Source of the DNA: Actinomycetota bacterium
GTDB taxonomy: Bacteria; Actinomycetota; Geothermincolia; Geothermincolales; RBG-13-55-18
Assembly (NCBI GenBank): GCA_014360655.1
Contig: JACIXC010000002.1
Coordinates: 124,001-188,000 of the forward strand
DNA: 64,000 nucleotides
Direction: 5' to 3'
Of the stretch, positions 53,042 through 61,284 are shown piece after piece. The translations under genes and the position numbers were made by a program. Positions within the stretch are counted from its first letter, which is position 1, and every line of letters starts with the position of its first letter. The notes beneath the pieces were generated by a model that was not told the origin of the DNA, made no database searches, and saw nothing but the letters and a program-made list of their open reading frames with translations.

Positions 53042-53488
53042 ATGAGGGCTCTGCTGCAGAGGGTGAAGAGTTGTGCCGTCCGCGTGGACGGCGAGGAGGT
53101 GTCGCGTATCGGGGCGGGGTTACTCGTGCTCCTGGGCGTTGCCGCCCGGGACGACGCACGTGATATCGACTTCATAGTGAACAAGGTCGTGAACCTGCGC
53201 ATCTTCGACGATCCACAGGGCAAGCTGAACCTATCCCTGGCGGAGGTGGGGGGCGAGATCATGGTGGTCTCGCAATTCACCCTCTACGGGGATGCCCGCA
53301 AGGGAAGGCGGCCCAGCTACGTTGCGGCCGCCCCCCCGGAGAGGGCAGAGGAGCTCTACCGGCAGACCTGCGAGGCCTTCGCGCGCGCGGGCTTTCCGCC
53401 CGCGCGCGGGGTCTTCGGGAAGCACATGGAGGTGGAGCTGGTGAATGACGGGCCGGTGACCATCCTCGTCGAATCGCCCGCGCAATGA
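53042..53488 (+). CDS. dtd: D-aminoacyl-tRNA deacylase
   Basis: A 148-residue DTD, which frees tRNA from D-amino acids. It shows MRALLQRVKSCAVRVDGEEV, VVNLRIFDD, the catalytic SQFTLYGDARKGRRP and the Gly-cis-Pro motif NDGPVTILVES. Full length. ATG 53042 follows GGAGGGTACGGC. rel-dtd neighbours are common in Gram-positives. Confidence 0.96.
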   Translation: MRALLQRVKSCAVRVDGEEVSRIGAGLLVLLGVAARDDARDIDFIVNKVVNLRIFDDPQGKLNLSLAEVGGEIMVVSQFTLYGDARKGRRPSYVAAAPPERAEELYRQTCEAFARAGFPPARGVFGKHMEVELVNDGPVTILVESPAQ

Positions 53489-53601
53489 GCGCCTCGGCAT
53501 GATCTCCGCCGCGAGCGCCGCCGCGTATGGAGAAGTCCCGCCCTTTGAGGATATAATGACTGCTGTTCCGTTGAGGAAAGGCAGGAAACAGCGGAGGTTC
53601 C

Positions 53602-54234
53602 ATGTTCCTCGAGACCCTGACCGTAGGCATGCTCGCGACCAATTGCTATATACTGGCGGCGGATGAGGGCTCCCAGGCCGTGGTCATAGACCCCGCGGGC
53701 GAGGTAAGACATATAGTGCAGCGCCTGCAGCGGGCAGCGCTCGCATGCCGCGGCATACTGTGCACGCACGGACACCCGGACCACGTGGCGGGAGCGGGAC
53801 CCTTGAGCGAGGAGGTGGGGGCTCCCGTCTACATACACGAGCTGGACGCAGGCGCGCTTACCGCCGCCCGCAGCAGGTTCGTGGGACTCGCGGTAGGGGC
53901 GTTTCCCAGGCGCCCCCGCGAGGTGCGCCACATAGCGGACGGCGATGTCATAGAGGTGGGAGGGGTTGCCTTGCGTGTCCTCCATACCCCGGGCCACACC
54001 CCCGGCAGCGTGAGTTTCTACACGCCGGGATACCTCTTCTGCGGGGACCTCATATTCCAGGGTTCCATAGGCAGGACGGACCTGCGGGGAGGGTCGCTGC
54101 AGGCGCTCCTGGAGTCGGTGAGGGAAAAGGTCTGGGACCTGCCGGAGGATACGCTCATCATGCCCGGTCACGGCCCGCAGACCGTCCTGCGCGTGGAGAA
54201 GGCGCACAACCCGTTCCTGGTGGGCTTGCGGTGA
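53602..54234 (+). CDS. metallo-beta-lactamase-fold hydrolase
   Basis: A 210-residue MBL-fold hydrolase of the glyoxalase II-like group. Metal ligands are seen in CTHGHPDHVAGA (H-x-H-x-D-H near 55-60), LHTPGHTPGSVSFY (His) and LFCGDLIFQGSIGRTD (Asp), with a final PGHGPQT His. The substrate cannot be read from the sequence; members between dtd/rel and hisS are frequent in Firmicutes. TATAAT at 53552-53557 may be its -10 box, though no -35 is seen. Confidence 0.9.
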   Translation: MFLETLTVGMLATNCYILAADEGSQAVVIDPAGEVRHIVQRLQRAALACRGILCTHGHPDHVAGAGPLSEEVGAPVYIHELDAGALTAARSRFVGLAVGAFPRRPREVRHIADGDVIEVGGVALRVLHTPGHTPGSVSFYTPGYLFCGDLIFQGSIGRTDLRGGSLQALLESVREKVWDLPEDTLIMPGHGPQTVLRVEKAHNPFLVGLR

Positions 54235-54357
54235 GATGGCGCGCGGGGCGTCGCCTGCGCGGCCCCGCCGAGGACGGCACGGGGGCGCAAGGGGACGGCC
54301 GCTCGTAGCGCGTGCGGGGATCACGCCGGAGGAGTTGCAGGGAAGAAAGGACAAGGG

Positions 54358-55650
54358 ATGGAGGCCAAGTCGCCCAGGGGCACCATGGATGTACTGCCCC
54401 CGCAGAGCGAGCGCTGGCGGAGGGTGATGGACATGGGAGCCGCCCTTTTCCGCACCTACGGTTACGAGGAGATCATGCTCCCCCTCATGGAGCACACCGA
54501 GGTGTTCGCGCGCGGTATCGGCGAGAGCACGGACATCGTGCGCAAGGAGATGTTCACCTTCGAGGACAAGGGCGGACGCAGTCTCACCCTGCGGCCTGAG
54601 GCCACTGCGGGGGTGGCGCGAGCCTTCGTGCAGCACCGGCTGGAAAAGTCTGGATTGCCGGTAAAGCTCTACTACCGCGGACCCATGTTCCGTCACGAGC
54701 GTCCCCAGGCGGGCCGTTACCGCCAGTTCACGCAGCTGGGCGTGGAGCTCATGGGCTCGCCCCGGCCCAGTGCGGATGCCGAGGTCATCCTCCTCTGCCA
54801 CCACTTCCTCTCCCGCCTCGCGGTGAAATGCGTGCTGGCGATCAACAGCGTGGGCGACCGCGCCTGCAGGCCGGCTTACGTCGACGCGCTGCGTGAGTAC
54901 CTGCGGGACAAGGAGGGAGAGCTGTGCGCCGACTGCCGCAGGCGCGCGGTGGAGAACCCCCTGAGGGTGCTGGACTGCAAGGAGAAGGCCTGCGGCCGCG
55001 TCCTGGGTGGGGCGCCCGGGATACGGGAATTCCTCTGCGAAGCCTGCCGGGAGCATTTCCGGCAGGTGAGCGAACTGCTGCAGGAGGCGGGGGTGGCGTT
55101 CAGCGTGGAAGAAAGGCTGGTGAGGGGGCTGGATTACTACACGCGCACGGTGTTCGAATTCCAGGACCCCGCACTGGGGTCGCAGAACTCCCTGGCGGCC
55201 GGGGGAAGGTACGACCACCTAGTGGAGGAGATGGGGGGGAAGCCCACGCCCGCGGTGGGTTTCTCCATCGGCTTGGAGCGGGTGATGAATGCGCGGCCCC
55301 GCATCGAGGAGGAGGGCAGGAAAGGCGTGTACGTGGTGGCCATCGGGGAAGAAGCGAGGAAGAGAGCCTTCGCAGTAGCTGGAAGGATAAGGGAAATGGG
55401 TATCCGCGCCGACCTCGACCACATGGAGCGCAGCCCCAAGGCACAGATGCGGGAGGCCGACAGGGGAGGTTTCCGCTACTGCCTGCTCATCGGCGAGGAG
55501 GAACTCTCCGGGGGTTACCTCACCCTGCGCGACATGGAGGGGGGTACCCAGGACAGGTTGGAAGGAGATGCCATATGGCGGACGCTGCGGCAACGTCTGG
55601 AAGCAGGAAGCGGCGGTAGCCGACAGGGCGATCTTAGCGCGAGGGGCTGA
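54358..55650 (+). CDS. hisS: histidyl-tRNA synthetase
   Basis: A 430-residue class II HisRS. It has KSPRGTMDVLPPQ, motif 2 YRGPMFRHERPQAGRYRQF, the His-specific RGLDYYTRTVFEF and AAGGRYDHLV, and motif 3 GFSIGLERV. The insertion domain carries four Cys pairs or singles (LCADC, LDCKEKACG, LCEAC), a possible zinc site found in many HisRS. The C-terminal anticodon-binding domain is complete. It is followed by aspS after 5 bases. Confidence 0.97.
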   Translation: MEAKSPRGTMDVLPPQSERWRRVMDMGAALFRTYGYEEIMLPLMEHTEVFARGIGESTDIVRKEMFTFEDKGGRSLTLRPEATAGVARAFVQHRLEKSGLPVKLYYRGPMFRHERPQAGRYRQFTQLGVELMGSPRPSADAEVILLCHHFLSRLAVKCVLAINSVGDRACRPAYVDALREYLRDKEGELCADCRRRAVENPLRVLDCKEKACGRVLGGAPGIREFLCEACREHFRQVSELLQEAGVAFSVEERLVRGLDYYTRTVFEFQDPALGSQNSLAAGGRYDHLVEEMGGKPTPAVGFSIGLERVMNARPRIEEEGRKGVYVVAIGEEARKRAFAVAGRIREMGIRADLDHMERSPKAQMREADRGGFRYCLLIGEEELSGGYLTLRDMEGGTQDRLEGDAIWRTLRQRLEAGSGGSRQGDLSARG

Positions 55651-55655
55651 AGGAA

Positions 55656-57425
55656 ATGGCAGACGGAGATTGGGAGAAGAGGACCCGTTGCTGCGGGGAG
55701 CTGAGGTCCGCGGACGCCGGCGCCGAGGTGGTCCTCAACGGGTGGGTGCACACGAGACGGGATCACGGGGGCGTCATCTTCATAGACCTGAGGGACATCT
55801 CCGGGCTGGTGCAGGTGGTGTTCAACCCGGAGGTCAGCTCCCGGGCGCACGCCGTAGCCCGCTCACTGCGCAGCGAGTACGTGATCTCCTGCGCGGGTAA
55901 AGTGAGGACCAGGCCGCCGGAGGCGGTGAACCCCAGGTTGGCCACCGGGGAGATCGAGGTCATGGCCGAGAGGGTGACGGTTCTGAGCGCCTCCCAGACC
56001 CCGCCCTTCGAGATAGAAGGAGGGGGGGAGGTGGATGAGACGCTGCGCCTCCGCTACCGCTACCTCGACCTGCGCCGCGGCGAGCAGCGTGACGCCCTCA
56101 TCCTGCGCAGCCGCGTGTGCAAGGCGGTGCGCGATTTCCTGGATGCCCGCGGTTTCCTCGAGATCGAGACGCCCATGCTCACCAAGAGTACCCCGGAAGG
56201 GGCGCGGGACTTCGTGGTGCCCTCCCGCCTGCAGCCCGGCAAGTTTTACGCCCTCCCGCAGTCGCCGCAGCTTTTCAAGCAACTCCTGATGGTAGCCGGC
56301 ATGGAGAGGTATTACCAGATCGCGCGCTGCTTCCGTGACGAGGACCTGCGGGCGGACCGCCAGCCGGAGTTCACCCAGATAGACCTGGAGATGTCCTTCG
56401 TTGAACCGGAGGACGTCATGGGCCTCATGGACGAGATGTTCGCATACCTCTTCGGCGAGCTGCTGGGGGAAGAACTGGCCACGCCGTTTCCCCGCCTTAC
56501 CTGGCACGAGGCCATGGAACGCTACGGGAGCGACCGGCCGGATGTCCGCTGGGGGATGGAGATAGGGGATTATTCCGCCATATACGCCGGTACTACCTGC
56601 AAGGTGTTCCGCGCCGCCCTGGAGGCGGGCGGGAGGATAAGGGGCTTCAAGGTCGCGGGCATGAGGAAACCCGCGCGACGCGAGCTGGACGGCCTGGTCG
56701 AGGAGGCGCAGCGACTGGGGGCGGGGGGCCTGGTTTGGATGGTGCGAGAGGGTGACGAGATAAGGTCGCCGGTTGCCAAGTTCCTCGACGGGCGCGAGGT
56801 CGCGGACACGCTGCGCGCCGCCGGGCTGCAGGAGGGAGAGGTGCTGGTGCTGGCGGCGGGAGGGGAGGAGACCAATGCGGTTCTCTCCGGAATACGCGAT
56901 CACTGCGCGCGCCTTTACCCGGTGACGCCGGAGCGGAGGTTCTCCTTCGTGTGGGTGACCCGTTTCCCGCTCTTCGAGTGGGACGAGGAGGAAAAGAGGT
57001 ACAAGAGCAACCACCATCCCTTCACCGCGCCGTCGCGGGAATGCCTGGATTTCCTTGAGGAGCGGCCCCTCGAGGCGACCTCCGACTCCTACGACCTGGT
57101 GCTCAACGGCGTGGAGCTGGGAGGCGGCAGCATCCGCATCCACCAGCCCGCCCTGCAGGAGCGCGTTTTCCGCATCCTGGGATTGCGCGACGAGGAGGTG
57201 CGAGAGAAGTTCTCCTTCCTCCTCGAGGCCTTCCGCTACGGGCCGCCGCCGCACGGCGGCATAGCCTTCGGTCTTGACCGCCTGGTCATGATAATGGCGG
57301 GGAGGGAATCCATCCGCGAGGTGATCGCCTTTCCCAAGACGCAATCGGGTGCGGACCCCTTGACCGGGGCTCCGGATGCCATCTATCCCGAGCAGCTCAA
57401 GGAGCTGCGCCTGCGCCAGCTGTAA
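55656..57425 (+). CDS. aspS: aspartyl-tRNA synthetase, bacterial type
   Basis: A 589-residue bacterial AspRS. N-terminal OB-fold anticodon domain (about 1-110) with GWVHTRRDHGGVIFIDLRD. Motif 2 is ARCFRDEDLRADRQPEFTQID, the GAD insertion domain covers about 290-430, and motif 3 is GIAFGLDRLVMIMAG. His37 in the RRDHG loop occupies the position that is His in non-discriminating AspRS and Leu in E. coli, so the enzyme may also charge tRNA-Asn. ATG 55656 is 5 bases after hisS. Confidence 0.96.
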   Translation: MADGDWEKRTRCCGELRSADAGAEVVLNGWVHTRRDHGGVIFIDLRDISGLVQVVFNPEVSSRAHAVARSLRSEYVISCAGKVRTRPPEAVNPRLATGEIEVMAERVTVLSASQTPPFEIEGGGEVDETLRLRYRYLDLRRGEQRDALILRSRVCKAVRDFLDARGFLEIETPMLTKSTPEGARDFVVPSRLQPGKFYALPQSPQLFKQLLMVAGMERYYQIARCFRDEDLRADRQPEFTQIDLEMSFVEPEDVMGLMDEMFAYLFGELLGEELATPFPRLTWHEAMERYGSDRPDVRWGMEIGDYSAIYAGTTCKVFRAALEAGGRIRGFKVAGMRKPARRELDGLVEEAQRLGAGGLVWMVREGDEIRSPVAKFLDGREVADTLRAAGLQEGEVLVLAAGGEETNAVLSGIRDHCARLYPVTPERRFSFVWVTRFPLFEWDEEEKRYKSNHHPFTAPSRECLDFLEERPLEATSDSYDLVLNGVELGGGSIRIHQPALQERVFRILGLRDEEVREKFSFLLEAFRYGPPPHGGIAFGLDRLVMIMAGRESIREVIAFPKTQSGADPLTGAPDAIYPEQLKELRLRQL

Positions 57426-57584
57426 AATCAAGGTATGTGACGGTGAGGGCGGGAGGGTAGCCCGGGGCGGCTCGCGCGTGGACGAGCGGCCCGCGAGGCA
57501 TGGCGGCTCCGTGATTGGGGACGGCATGCGCGGGTGCCCCCGTGTGCAGGGGGGGTTTGAGGACGGGAGAGGAAAGGAACGGGA

Positions 57585-58499
57585 ATGGAGATAAAGGTCG
57601 CCCGCTATGCCGGTTTCTGCCCCGGGGTCAGGCGCGCCCTGCGACTCGCGGAGGAGACCCTCGCCGGGGCGCGGGGGAAGGTGTTTTCGCTGGGGCCCAT
57701 CATACACAACCCGCACGTGGTGGGGGAGCTGCAGGAGAGGGGGCTGCAGATACTGCCGGAGGATGAGGAGGTGCTGCGCGGGCTGTCCCTGAGGGGCGCG
57801 CTGGTGGTGGTGAGGTCTCACGGCATACCGCCCGCGACCGCCGCCCTCCTGCGCGAAAAGGGCGCCGCGCTGGTGGATGCCACCTGCCCCACGGTGAAGA
57901 AGGCGCAGAGGGCGGCCATGCGCCTCGTGAAGGAGGGCTACCACCTCTTCATCGTGGGCGACGCCGCGCATCCAGAGGTGGCGGCCATCCTCGGCCACGT
58001 GGGCGGGAACGCCGAGGTCATCAAGGACACCCAGGAGCTGAAGGAATGGTGGAGCAAGCGCACGGAAAAGGTGAGGAAGGTGGGCCTTATCGCCCAGACC
58101 ACGGTGGACCTGCTCACGTTCCGCAGTCTCCTTGACGGCCTCATCAACGAGGTCCCCGAGGTGATGAGGGAGGTCGGCGAGATGAAGCTCATAAACACCC
58201 TCTGCCGCAACACGCTGGCCCGCCAGGCCGAGGCGCTGAAAGCGGCTTTCGATTCGGACCTCGTGGTGGTGGTGGGAGGAAAGGAAAGCTCGAACACCGA
58301 GTTCATGCGCAAGATCTGCGCAACCGCCGGCACCAGGACCATCAAGGTGGAGGCGGCGGGGGAGTTGACGGCCGATGTCCTGCAGGGAGCGAGAAAGGTA
58401 ACGGTGCTGGGAGGCGCCTCCACCCCGGGGAAAAGCGTGCAGGAAGTGCGCGACAGGCTGGAGGAGCTGAGCGTGGAGGCGGAGGCCGGGGATCCCTGA
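57585..58499 (+). CDS. ispH: 4-hydroxy-3-methylbut-2-enyl diphosphate reductase IspH
   Basis: A 304-residue iron-sulfur enzyme that makes IPP and DMAPP, the last MEP step. The three cluster Cys are Cys12 (GFCPGV), Cys101 (DATCPTVKK) and Cys207 (NTLCRNT). Substrate residues are in SLGPIIHNPHVV, RSHGIP and GGKESSNTEFM. ATG 57585 follows AGGAACGGGA. The 159-base gap after aspS shows no clear promoter. Confidence 0.96.
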   Translation: MEIKVARYAGFCPGVRRALRLAEETLAGARGKVFSLGPIIHNPHVVGELQERGLQILPEDEEVLRGLSLRGALVVVRSHGIPPATAALLREKGAALVDATCPTVKKAQRAAMRLVKEGYHLFIVGDAAHPEVAAILGHVGGNAEVIKDTQELKEWWSKRTEKVRKVGLIAQTTVDLLTFRSLLDGLINEVPEVMREVGEMKLINTLCRNTLARQAEALKAAFDSDLVVVVGGKESSNTEFMRKICATAGTRTIKVEAAGELTADVLQGARKVTVLGGASTPGKSVQEVRDRLEELSVEAEAGDP

Positions 58500-58704
58500 G
58501 GCGCACCGCCGCGCCCCGACACCGGCACCGTTCGTCTCACCGGCTGACCCCGCGTGTGCCGACGAAGGAAAACGCGCGGCCGCACGCAGGGAGGTGAGCG
58601 ATGCCGCATACGGATATCCCCTAATATTTATCATCGGTTACCTTACTTCCTCGGGATGGCGGTCGATAGAACGCCCCGCTCGAGCCGGCATTCGATGCGG
58701 GACT

Positions 58705-58752
58705 GCCCGCGCGGCCGAGCCGGCCGCGGGTCGCGGGAACGCGACCGGCGGG
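58705..58752. repeat. hairpin repeat, copy 1
   Basis: A 48-base unit with two adjacent stem-loops. The first is a GCGCGGCC/GGCCGCG palindrome. The second is GTCGCG, loop GGAA (a GNRA-type tetraloop), CGCGAC. It is almost identical to 58843-58890; the flanks are also similar, indicating a diverged 138-base tandem duplication. Confidence 0.8.
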
Positions 58753-58842
58753 TTGAGAAGAGACCATCATGGCGGAGGCCGCAATAGCGGATCTACGCTC
58801 CACGAAGCTGGAATCCACGGCTCCGGATCCGCCGTATGGGAT

Positions 58843-58890
58843 ACCCGCGCGGCCGGGCCGGCCGCGGGTCGCGGGAACGCGACCGGCGGG
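58843..58890. repeat. hairpin repeat, copy 2
   Basis: The second copy, differing from the first at only two positions (one in the loop of the first hairpin). The GTCGCG-GGAA-CGCGAC hairpin is unchanged. Confidence 0.8.
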
Positions 58891-59013
58891 ATGATAGAGT
58901 CCGTGCGTGCAGAAGCGGAGGATATCGGGAGAACGATGCCGTATCGTTTCGGCAGGCGCTTTCCAGATAAAAAGATCGGGAGGCCACCCTATCATCCTGG
59001 CAAGGCCAGTGGT

Positions 59014-59042
59014 TTGCGCTCCGCCATGCCGGAATATAAAAT
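59014..59042 (+). promoter_or_regulatory. promoter of the 6S RNA gene
   Basis: TTGCGC at 59014-59019 and TAAAAT at 59037-59042 are 17 bases apart. The expected start near 59050 coincides with the start of the long terminal stem of the RNA. Confidence 0.6.
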
Positions 59043-59049
59043 ATAGGTA

Positions 59050-59255
59050 GCGCGGTTTGCGGGCTCGACCTTGTACGTTGTGCGCCGTGGTTTATCGTTG
59101 AGCCAACACTTCGAAAAAGGGAACCGCTTTCCGCCGGCGGACGCAATGCCCCCAACCCGGGTGGGGGACTGCGGAGGCCTGCGGTAGGTGCCCACCTGCG
59201 TGGGTGCAGGTTCAAGATAGCGGCGTGGACGGCAGGGTGGAGTCCGATTATTTTG
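59050..59255 (+). ncRNA. ssrS: 6S RNA
   Basis: About 205 bases that fold as 6S RNA, the regulator that binds the RNA polymerase-sigma holoenzyme in stationary phase. GGGCTCGACC (59061-59070) pairs with GGTGGAGTCC (59236-59245) with one mismatch. CGCCG (59083-59087) pairs with CGGCG (59221-59225), TATC (59093-59096) with GATA (59216-59219), and TTGAGCC (59098-59104) with GGTTCAA (59209-59215). The E. coli 6S stem has the similar TGAGCC/GGTTCA pair. A purine-rich 5' bubble strand, a GC-rich apical arm with CCCCC/GGGGG, and a CCCAC/GTGGG hairpin on the 3' bubble side complete the shape. The stem ends in ATTATTTT. In Bacillus subtilis a 6S gene also lies in the hisS-aspS-rarA neighbourhood (from memory). 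Confidence 0.82.
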
Positions 59256-59443
59256 CTTGGACGGGGCGACGGGCCGTCTTCAACGAGCTACCGCTTGCCG
59301 TGCGTGACCGGGCAGCCTACTTGTCGGGGGCGCGCGGTATATTGTTCTCGGCGGTTTCCTGGCGAGGGTCGCCGTCGAGGCGGGGGTTACTTGCCGGGGA
59401 TTTCCGGCACAGGCCCCTGGCTCCGGAGAGAAAGGAGATCCCC

Positions 59444-60778
59444 TTGGATCTCTTCGAAAGCGCACGGGAGGAGATGCTCAGGAGAGAGGCGCCGCTGGCC
59501 CTGCGCATGCGCCCGCGCTCCCTCGAGGAGTTCGTGGGCCAGGAGGAACTGGTGGGCGAGGGCACCTACCTGCGCCGGGCCATAGAGGAAGACCGGCTGG
59601 CGACAGCGATCTTCTGGGGTCCACCCGGTTCGGGCAAGACCACGCTGGCGGCGATCATCGCCGCCATGACACGGGCTCATTTCCAGCAGATTTCCGCGGT
59701 GGCGAGCGGCGTTGCCGAGGTGCGCAGGCTCATCCAGGAGGCCGGGGACAGGCGGGCCATGCACGGGCAGCGCACCATCGTCTTCATCGACGAGATACAC
59801 AGGTTCAACAAGGCGCAGCAAGACGCCCTACTCCCGGCGGTGGAGGACGGGCGCATCGTCCTCATCGGCGCCACCACGGAGAACCCCTATTTCGAGGTGA
59901 ACCCGGCCCTCGTCTCACGCTCCAAGATATTCCGCCTCAAGCCCCTGAACGAGGATGAGGTGAGGACCATCGTGGAGAGGGCCCTCGCGGACGAGGAAAG
60001 GGGCCTGGCGCGGCTCGGCCTGGTGGTGGAGGAAGCAGCCCTGGATCACATCGTCCGCCTCTCGGGAGGGGATGCGAGGGTCGCCCTGAACACCCTGGAG
60101 GCGGCGGCACTGCTGGCGAAGGAGGAAGGCGGGGTGAGGCGCATCGACCTGCAGGCCGCGGAGGAGGCGGCACAACGCAAGGCGCTCCTCTACGACAAGT
60201 GGGGGGACGCGCATTACGACACCATATCCGCCTTCATCAAGTCCATGCGGGGCTCCGACCCACACGCCGCGGTCTACTGGCTGGCTCGCATGCTCTACGC
60301 CGGGGAGGACCCCAGGTTCATCGCGCGGCGCATGGTCATCTTCGCCTCGGAGGATATAGGCCTGGCGGACGCGAACGCCCTACAGGTGGCGGTGGCGGCG
60401 GCGCAAGCCGTGGATTTCGTGGGACTCCCCGAGTGCAGGCTGAACCTCGCGCATGCGGCCCTCTACCTTTCCCTCGCCCCTAAGAGCAATTCCGCCACAC
60501 GCGCCATAGCGGAGGCGGACAGGGAGGTGGCCGAGGGCCTGACTCCCCCCGTGCCGGCACACCTGAGGGACGCCCACTACCCCGCCGCCGCGGCGCTGGG
60601 CCACGGCAGGGACTACCTCTATCCCCATGCCTTTCCCGGTTCCTACGTCAGGCAGAGTTACCTTCCCCCCGAGCTTGAGGGCCGCGAGTTCTACCGGCCC
60701 GGGGAAAACGGGGAGGAGGCGGAACTGGCCGGGGAATGGAAACGCAGGACGGGGGAGGGGAGGGATGGAACGCGATGA
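59444..60778 (+). CDS. rarA: replication-associated recombination protein RarA (MgsA)
   Basis: A 444-residue AAA+ ATPase that works at stalled forks. It shows LRMRPRSLEEFVGQEELVG, Walker A GPPGSGKTTLAA (about 60-71), Walker B VFIDEIHRFNKAQQDALLP, GATTENPYFEVNPALVSRS, and the C-terminal part with KSMRGSDPHAAVYWLARML and YPHAFPGSYVRQSYLP. TTG 59444 was chosen: AAAGGAG lies 6 bases upstream and family similarity starts there. The frame remains open up to 59204, but that stretch overlaps the 6S RNA gene. Confidence 0.94.
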   Translation: MDLFESAREEMLRREAPLALRMRPRSLEEFVGQEELVGEGTYLRRAIEEDRLATAIFWGPPGSGKTTLAAIIAAMTRAHFQQISAVASGVAEVRRLIQEAGDRRAMHGQRTIVFIDEIHRFNKAQQDALLPAVEDGRIVLIGATTENPYFEVNPALVSRSKIFRLKPLNEDEVRTIVERALADEERGLARLGLVVEEAALDHIVRLSGGDARVALNTLEAAALLAKEEGGVRRIDLQAAEEAAQRKALLYDKWGDAHYDTISAFIKSMRGSDPHAAVYWLARMLYAGEDPRFIARRMVIFASEDIGLADANALQVAVAAAQAVDFVGLPECRLNLAHAALYLSLAPKSNSATRAIAEADREVAEGLTPPVPAHLRDAHYPAAAALGHGRDYLYPHAFPGSYVRQSYLPPELEGREFYRPGENGEEAELAGEWKRRTGEGRDGTR

Positions 60779-60825
60779 GCGCGTTCGTGCGGATGACGGG
60801 CGCTGCCCGTCCGGGCACGGCCCAT

Positions 60826-60855
60826 TTGACACCCCTTCCGGGCCGGTGCTATCCT
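60826..60855 (+). promoter_or_regulatory. probable promoter for the IscU-like gene
   Basis: A perfect TTGACA (60826-60831), 18 bases, then TATCCT (60850-60855) with TGC in front of the -10 (extended -10). Transcription would start near 60862, about 32 bases before the GTG at 60894. Confidence 0.6.
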
Positions 60856-60893
60856 CGAAAAGTTGAAAAACCGCGTGCGAACAGGAGAAAAAG

Positions 60894-61271
60894 GTGTACA
60901 GCGACAAGGTGATAGAACATTTCCAGAATCCCCGCAACGTTGGGACGATCCCGGATTGCGACGGTGTGGGCAGGGTGGGCAGCCCGGTGTGCGGGGACAT
61001 GATGGAGGTCTATATCAAGGTTGAGAACGGCCGGCTGGTGGACGTGAAATACAAGACCTTCGGCTGCGGGGCGGCCGTCGCCTCGGGAAGCATGGGCACG
61101 GAAATGGTAAAGGGCTTGACCATAGAGGAGGCCCTGAAGATAACCGACGAGCAGGTTGCGGAGGCGCTGGACGGCCTGCCGCCGGAGAAGATGCATTGCT
61201 CCAATCTCGCCGCCGAGGGCATCCACGCGGCCATCCAGGATTACCTTTCCCGGCGGCGACAGGAACATTGA
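60894..61271 (+). CDS. iscU: IscU/NifU-type iron-sulfur cluster scaffold protein
   Basis: A 125-residue scaffold protein. The three conserved Cys are present: Cys33 (SPVCGDMMEVY, with Asp35), Cys58 (TFGCGAAVASGS) and Cys102 (KMHCSNLA). It begins YSDKVIEHFQNPRNVG, the standard IscU N-terminus. GTG 60894 has AGGAG upstream. The usual partner cysteine desulfurase iscS and mnmA, which often lie between rarA and alaS in Gram-positives, are not here. Confidence 0.94.
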   Translation: MYSDKVIEHFQNPRNVGTIPDCDGVGRVGSPVCGDMMEVYIKVENGRLVDVKYKTFGCGAAVASGSMGTEMVKGLTIEEALKITDEQVAEALDGLPPEKMHCSNLAAEGIHAAIQDYLSRRRQEH

Positions 61272-61284
61272 GGGGGGCTTGCGC

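Larger units (their letters stand above)
58500..59013. other. intergenic region between ispH and the 6S RNA gene
   Basis: No protein gene supported. An AT-rich patch lies at 58616-58650, and the two hairpin repeats listed separately occupy 58705-58890. Short frames across it are low-complexity. Confidence 0.5.

Noticed and set aside
54900-55060. Novel zinc finger inserted in HisRS
   Set aside because: Cys pairs in this insertion are common among bacterial HisRS, so it is not unusual.
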